DNA from: an uncultured Verrucomicrobiota bacterium
Lineage (GTDB): Bacteria; Verrucomicrobiota; Verrucomicrobiia; Palsa-1439
Assembly (NCBI GenBank): GCA_903825695.1
Contig: CAIKBP010000036.1
Location: 1-7,581 of the forward strand
Direction: 5' to 3'
Length of the DNA stretch: 7,581 bases
The notes under the pieces are model-generated. The model was given only the letters and a program-made list of their open reading frames with translations, was not told the DNA's origin and did not search any database. Positions 5,095 through 7,581 of this stretch are shown piece by piece. The position numbers and the translations under genes are program-made. The stretch's first letter is position 1. Every line of letters begins with the position of its first letter.

Positions 5095-5838
5095 ATGGTA
5101 TCGTGTCCAAAATGTGGTTATAGCAACGAACTCGGGCGGATTTTCTGCCATAAATGCGGTGTGAAACTCGACCTGGAAGAGGTGCGGCCGCCTGCCGCCC
5201 GCGGGGTGCAGGCGAGAGGGCCGGGTTGGTCGGCCAAACGTATCGTCGGACTGGCCGTTCGCCTGGTGGTTTTGGTGGGGGTGGTGGTGATGGTCGCCTT
5301 GGTGCTCCAAGTGCCTCCGTCAGGTGAATCCAATCCGGGAAAAAGGGACGTCCAGGGAATCGAGTATAAACGATTGGAATTGGAGCGAATGATCCAGCAG
5401 AAGAAGGCGGGCACCATCATGCTATCCGATGGCGAGATCAACTCCTACATCGAGCAGATAATAACCGCACCGGGGGCCCGCAACCTCATACTCGTGCCTA
5501 CAACGGTGCAAGTCGAGCTTGGTAATGGGGATGTCAAGGTGGTGGTAATCGGTGAGGTCAAATTTGGCGAGTCGCTCAAAAAACAGTTGGCATTCAGTTA
5601 CATCGGCCTGCCGATGATTGAAGGGAATCGCTTCATATTCCGGCCGACAGGCGGGAGCATTGGTCGTCTGCCGATTCATCCGATTATTCTCCGCTACACG
5701 GGCTTGCTGGATCGTTACTATGCTCAACTGTTCGGCAGTTTGAGCGGCGACCGCGAACTGCTCAACGCCCTGGCCTCGATCTCCGTGGATTCGAAACGCG
5801 GCGTCGAGTTAAAATACGACCCGACCTCGCGCAGTTGA
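5095..5838 (+). CDS. Zinc-ribbon, single-pass membrane protein of unknown function
   Basis: I do not recognise a named family. The 247-residue product begins with a small zinc ribbon (Cys4, Cys7, Cys18, Cys21 in SCPKCGY and FCHKCGV), as in many short zinc_ribbon_2 modules. A Pro/Arg/Gly-rich linker follows, then one strongly hydrophobic helix at about 50-72 with a basic residue cluster before it. This predicts an N-in, C-out topology with the ribbon in the cytoplasm. The outer domain (about 80-247) looks alpha/beta, with LSDGEINSYIEQ (110-121), alternating hydrophobic strands (about 130-165), GGSIGRLPIHP (about 185-195) and a C-terminal strand. Similar 'lsd-E-I-N ... G-x-lP' patterns occur in YpmS-like lipid-binding-type domains, but this link is only a guess. 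It lies 4 nt after the FmdB-type gene and directly abuts the next gene. Confidence 0.7.
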   Translation: MVSCPKCGYSNELGRIFCHKCGVKLDLEEVRPPAARGVQARGPGWSAKRIVGLAVRLVVLVGVVVMVALVLQVPPSGESNPGKRDVQGIEYKRLELERMIQQKKAGTIMLSDGEINSYIEQIITAPGARNLILVPTTVQVELGNGDVKVVVIGEVKFGESLKKQLAFSYIGLPMIEGNRFIFRPTGGSIGRLPIHPIILRYTGLLDRYYAQLFGSLSGDRELLNALASISVDSKRGVELKYDPTSRS

Positions 5839-7131
5839 GTGCGGCGGTGTGCGATGAACGCTGCACGCGTTCTTCTCGTGCTCACCATCACCGGACTGTA
5901 TGCCACGGTGGCGGGTGGATCAGCCATCTCAAACACGCTCGTGCACACCAGCAGCGCATCACGCCAATTCACGGTGTATGCCAGAGATCCCTTGCTGTCC
6001 TCGGTGCTTTGCGTTTTTGCCGAGCGAGTCAAACGCGGCTGGCTCGATCGACTTAATCTGCGAGATGATTGGCGTGACCCGATCATCATCATCCGCGATC
6101 GCAGACCGACGGAACTCGACGCGGTCGCAGTCAGCATGGAGACGATGCAACTTGGCGTAAGCCTGAGCTACCGGATTTATTGTCTTACACCGCCCCCGCT
6201 CGACGATGTGCGGTTACGACCTGCACTTGTTCGGGCGCTCTGTGCCGAGTGGGCCAACCGGGGCAGACCGGTTACCCGTTATCAATCGTTTATCACTGCG
6301 CCGTTGCCCCTCTGGCTTATCGAGGGGTTGACGCAGTCGGTGGGTAACCAGAGGGAGTTGTTGGCTGCGGTGGAGCGGCGTTCGGTGGATGCCGGACGCC
6401 CCATGCGCGCCAGTGATCTGCTGGATAAGGCGGCATTGCCGGTAAACGCTGCTGAATGTGAGTTGTTTCAAGCGAATGCCTTGTTGTTTATCGAGAGCTT
6501 GCTCGCGTTGCAGGATGGCGCGCATACGCTTAAACGTTTTCTGACGGAGCTGGCCGCGCAAGAGTCGATTACGGGCGCGTTCTGGACTGTTTACCACGAT
6601 AGCTTTCCCAACTCTGTGGCGCTGGAGAAATGGTGGTCCCTGCAGTTGGCGCAGAACATGGTCACGCAACCGGCACAGAGCCAGGCGGCAGCGGAAACGG
6701 TGCGGCAACTTGATGGATTATTGCATGTGACAGTGCAACGAGCGGATGGTTCAACCAATGAAATCAACATGGCCGAGCAATCGCCCGAATTCCTATGGCG
6801 CGAAGCAGGCCAGGAATGGTTGAGGGTCGCCCTCATGGATCGTATTCAGCGATTGGAAGTGTTGCGCGCCCAAGCTCATCCGCAATATCGCGCGGTAATC
6901 GACCGTTATGTCGAAGCCGAACGTTGGTGGCTCGCGGAGAAACTGGCTCGCAGCCATGCGTCCTTCGAGCAGGCCCGTAGAGCAAGGAAACAGGTCGACC
7001 AGCAGATGCTGGATGTCGCACTCGTTCTCGACCGGGCGGAACAAACGTATGCGCCGGAGAACCTCGGCGCAACGTTGCATGACCAACTCCGCACGCCCAT
7101 CAGTGATTATCTTGATCGGTTTGATAAGTAG
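5839..7131 (+). CDS. Exported gluzincin-like protein lacking the HExxH zinc site (probable pseudo-peptidase)
   Basis: No named family is certain. Two starts are possible: GTG at 5839, abutting the previous stop (430 residues, RR-containing n-region), or ATG at 5854 (425 residues). Both give a signal peptide ending near AGGSA, so the mature protein should be periplasmic or envelope-associated. Numbering from the ATG, LRPALVRALCAEW (121-133) followed by PLPLWLIEGLTQS (150-162) has the spacing and flanking pattern of MA-clan peptidases, where HExxH is followed by W-x-x-EG carrying the third zinc ligand. Here the HExxH positions read PALVR (123-127), so two His ligands and the catalytic Glu are absent while Glu157 remains. 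A helical bundle (about 195-235) and a charged, probably coiled-coil C-terminus (about 330-405) follow. A structural, binding or scaffold role is likely, not proteolysis. Confidence 0.65.
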   Translation: MRRCAMNAARVLLVLTITGLYATVAGGSAISNTLVHTSSASRQFTVYARDPLLSSVLCVFAERVKRGWLDRLNLRDDWRDPIIIIRDRRPTELDAVAVSMETMQLGVSLSYRIYCLTPPPLDDVRLRPALVRALCAEWANRGRPVTRYQSFITAPLPLWLIEGLTQSVGNQRELLAAVERRSVDAGRPMRASDLLDKAALPVNAAECELFQANALLFIESLLALQDGAHTLKRFLTELAAQESITGAFWTVYHDSFPNSVALEKWWSLQLAQNMVTQPAQSQAAAETVRQLDGLLHVTVQRADGSTNEINMAEQSPEFLWREAGQEWLRVALMDRIQRLEVLRAQAHPQYRAVIDRYVEAERWWLAEKLARSHASFEQARRARKQVDQQMLDVALVLDRAEQTYAPENLGATLHDQLRTPISDYLDRFDK

Positions 7132-7142
7132 GCGCGCTGTTG

Positions 7143-7165
7143 CACGGCCAGTATAGTGGCGCGTG
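7143..7165. terminator. Hairpin in the convergent gap between the pseudo-peptidase gene and valS
   Basis: CACGGCCA (7143-7150) pairs with TGGC (7157-7160) and CGTG (7162-7165) around a 6-nt loop, with one bulged G at 7161. It is the only clear structure in the 44-bp gap between two convergent genes, so it may end transcripts from either side. There is no T tract on either strand, so canonical intrinsic termination is doubtful. Confidence 0.4.
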
Positions 7166-7175
7166 ATTGCGCATC

Positions 7176-7581
7176 CTACAGCGCCTTAAGCAACGCCTGC
7201 ACCTTTGCCAGTTGTTCTCGCAGTGAGCGCTGCTTCACGCGTTCGCGTTCGACGGCGATGGGAGCGGCTTTCGCAACAAAACTCTCGTTCGCCAGTTTTG
7301 CTTCCGTACCTGCCAACTGCTTCCCAATATCCGCAAGCTGCTTTGTCAGGCGTTTGCGTTCGGCTTCCGCGTCGACTGCTCCGACCATGAAGATCGTCGC
7401 GGCTTTCGTGACGATACTCGGCGTCACGCCGGTCGGCGCATAGTCTCGGTTGATCTCAACTTCGTCAGCATTCAAGAACACCTTCAACGATGCGATCTCC
7501 GCGCGGAAGAAATCTTCATCCGCGCCCGGCCTGATGGCGAATTTCAGCTTCTTCTTAGGCTCAATGCCATAGTCATTCCGC
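7176..7581 (-). CDS. valS: Valyl-tRNA synthetase, C-terminal 135 residues (partial)
   Basis: This is the 3' end of valS, whose product charges tRNA-Val in the cytoplasm; the rest lies beyond the right edge. The open frame continues to base 7581 and reads RNDYGIEPKKKLKF at the edge, which fits the 'R-x-x-x-x-I-x-P-x-K-K' segment ahead of the ValS C-terminal arm. The end carries the typical antiparallel coiled coil: VDAEAERKRLTKQLADIGKQ, then KLANESFVAKAAPIAVERER, then a second helix to the TAG stop (complement of 7176-7178). In ValS this arm contacts the outer corner of tRNA-Val. The catalytic HIGH and KMSKS motifs are outside the window. It converges on the upstream plus-strand gene with a 44-bp gap. 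Confidence 0.93.
   Translation of the reverse strand, partial: RNDYGIEPKKKLKFAIRPGADEDFFRAEIASLKVFLNADEVEINRDYAPTGVTPSIVTKAATIFMVGAVDAEAERKRLTKQLADIGKQLAGTEAKLANESFVAKAAPIAVERERVKQRSLREQLAKVQALLKAL

Noticed and set aside
5839..5853. Choice of GTG 5839 over ATG 5854 as a firm start
   Set aside because: Neither has a clear Shine-Dalgarno site; both give a signal peptide, so I keep the longer frame but do not claim the start.
1..7581. Mobile element, CRISPR array, tRNA or rRNA
   Set aside because: No transposase or integrase motif, no regularly spaced long direct repeats, and no cloverleaf or rRNA-like stretch seen on either strand.

Overview
The window looks like an ordinary chromosomal segment of a Gram-negative bacterium that makes lipid A. 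It encodes LpxI and LpxB, a membrane pyrophosphatase, a farnesyl-diphosphate-type synthase and valyl-tRNA synthetase. LpxI together with a membrane H+/Na+-pyrophosphatase, and a short 10-bp-periodic 'ATCTGTG/CACGGAT' element of a kind I associate with Verrucomicrobia and neighbouring groups, suggest the PVC superphylum (Verrucomicrobiota-like). That placement is an inference from gene content, not a measured result. I see no transposase, integrase, tRNA, rRNA or CRISPR array.

Layout. (1) 1-609, minus strand: the 5' part of hppA, running off the left edge. (2) 610-794: divergent intergenic region holding a terminator-like hairpin with a T7 tract and a second hairpin upstream of lpxI. (3) 795-3723, plus strand: three overlapping genes, lpxI, a Gfo/Idh/MocA oxidoreductase and lpxB, joined by 4-nt ATGA and GTGA overlaps. 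(4) 3724-3760: very short convergent gap made of a palindromic repeat element that also supplies the last codons of lpxB. (5) 3761-4660, minus strand: polyprenyl synthetase of the IspA type with a probable TTG start. (6) 4661-4793: divergent intergenic region with a consensus sigma-70 promoter (TTGACA, 18 nt, TATAAT) firing right, and a weaker promoter for ispA firing left. (7) 4794-7131, plus strand: a three-gene unit of an FmdB-type zinc ribbon protein, a zinc-ribbon single-pass membrane protein, and an exported protein that looks like a gluzincin metallopeptidase which has lost its HExxH zinc site. (8) 7132-7175: convergent gap with a GC-rich hairpin. (9) 7176-7581, minus strand: the 3' end of valS, running off the right edge.

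How they work together. LpxI makes lipid X from UDP-2,3-diacylglucosamine, and LpxB joins lipid X to another UDP-2,3-diacylglucosamine to make the lipid A disaccharide. The oxidoreductase is translationally coupled between them and has the features of sugar-nucleotide dehydrogenases, so it may act on a UDP-sugar of the lipid A pathway, by analogy with GnnA. The three-gene unit at 4794-7131 has no function I can name. Its shared promoter and tight spacing suggest one envelope-related job. The most interesting points are the coupled lipid A operon with an embedded dehydrogenase, the apparently inactivated exported peptidase-like protein, the near-leaderless start of the FmdB-like gene, and the palindromic repeat that ends lpxB.
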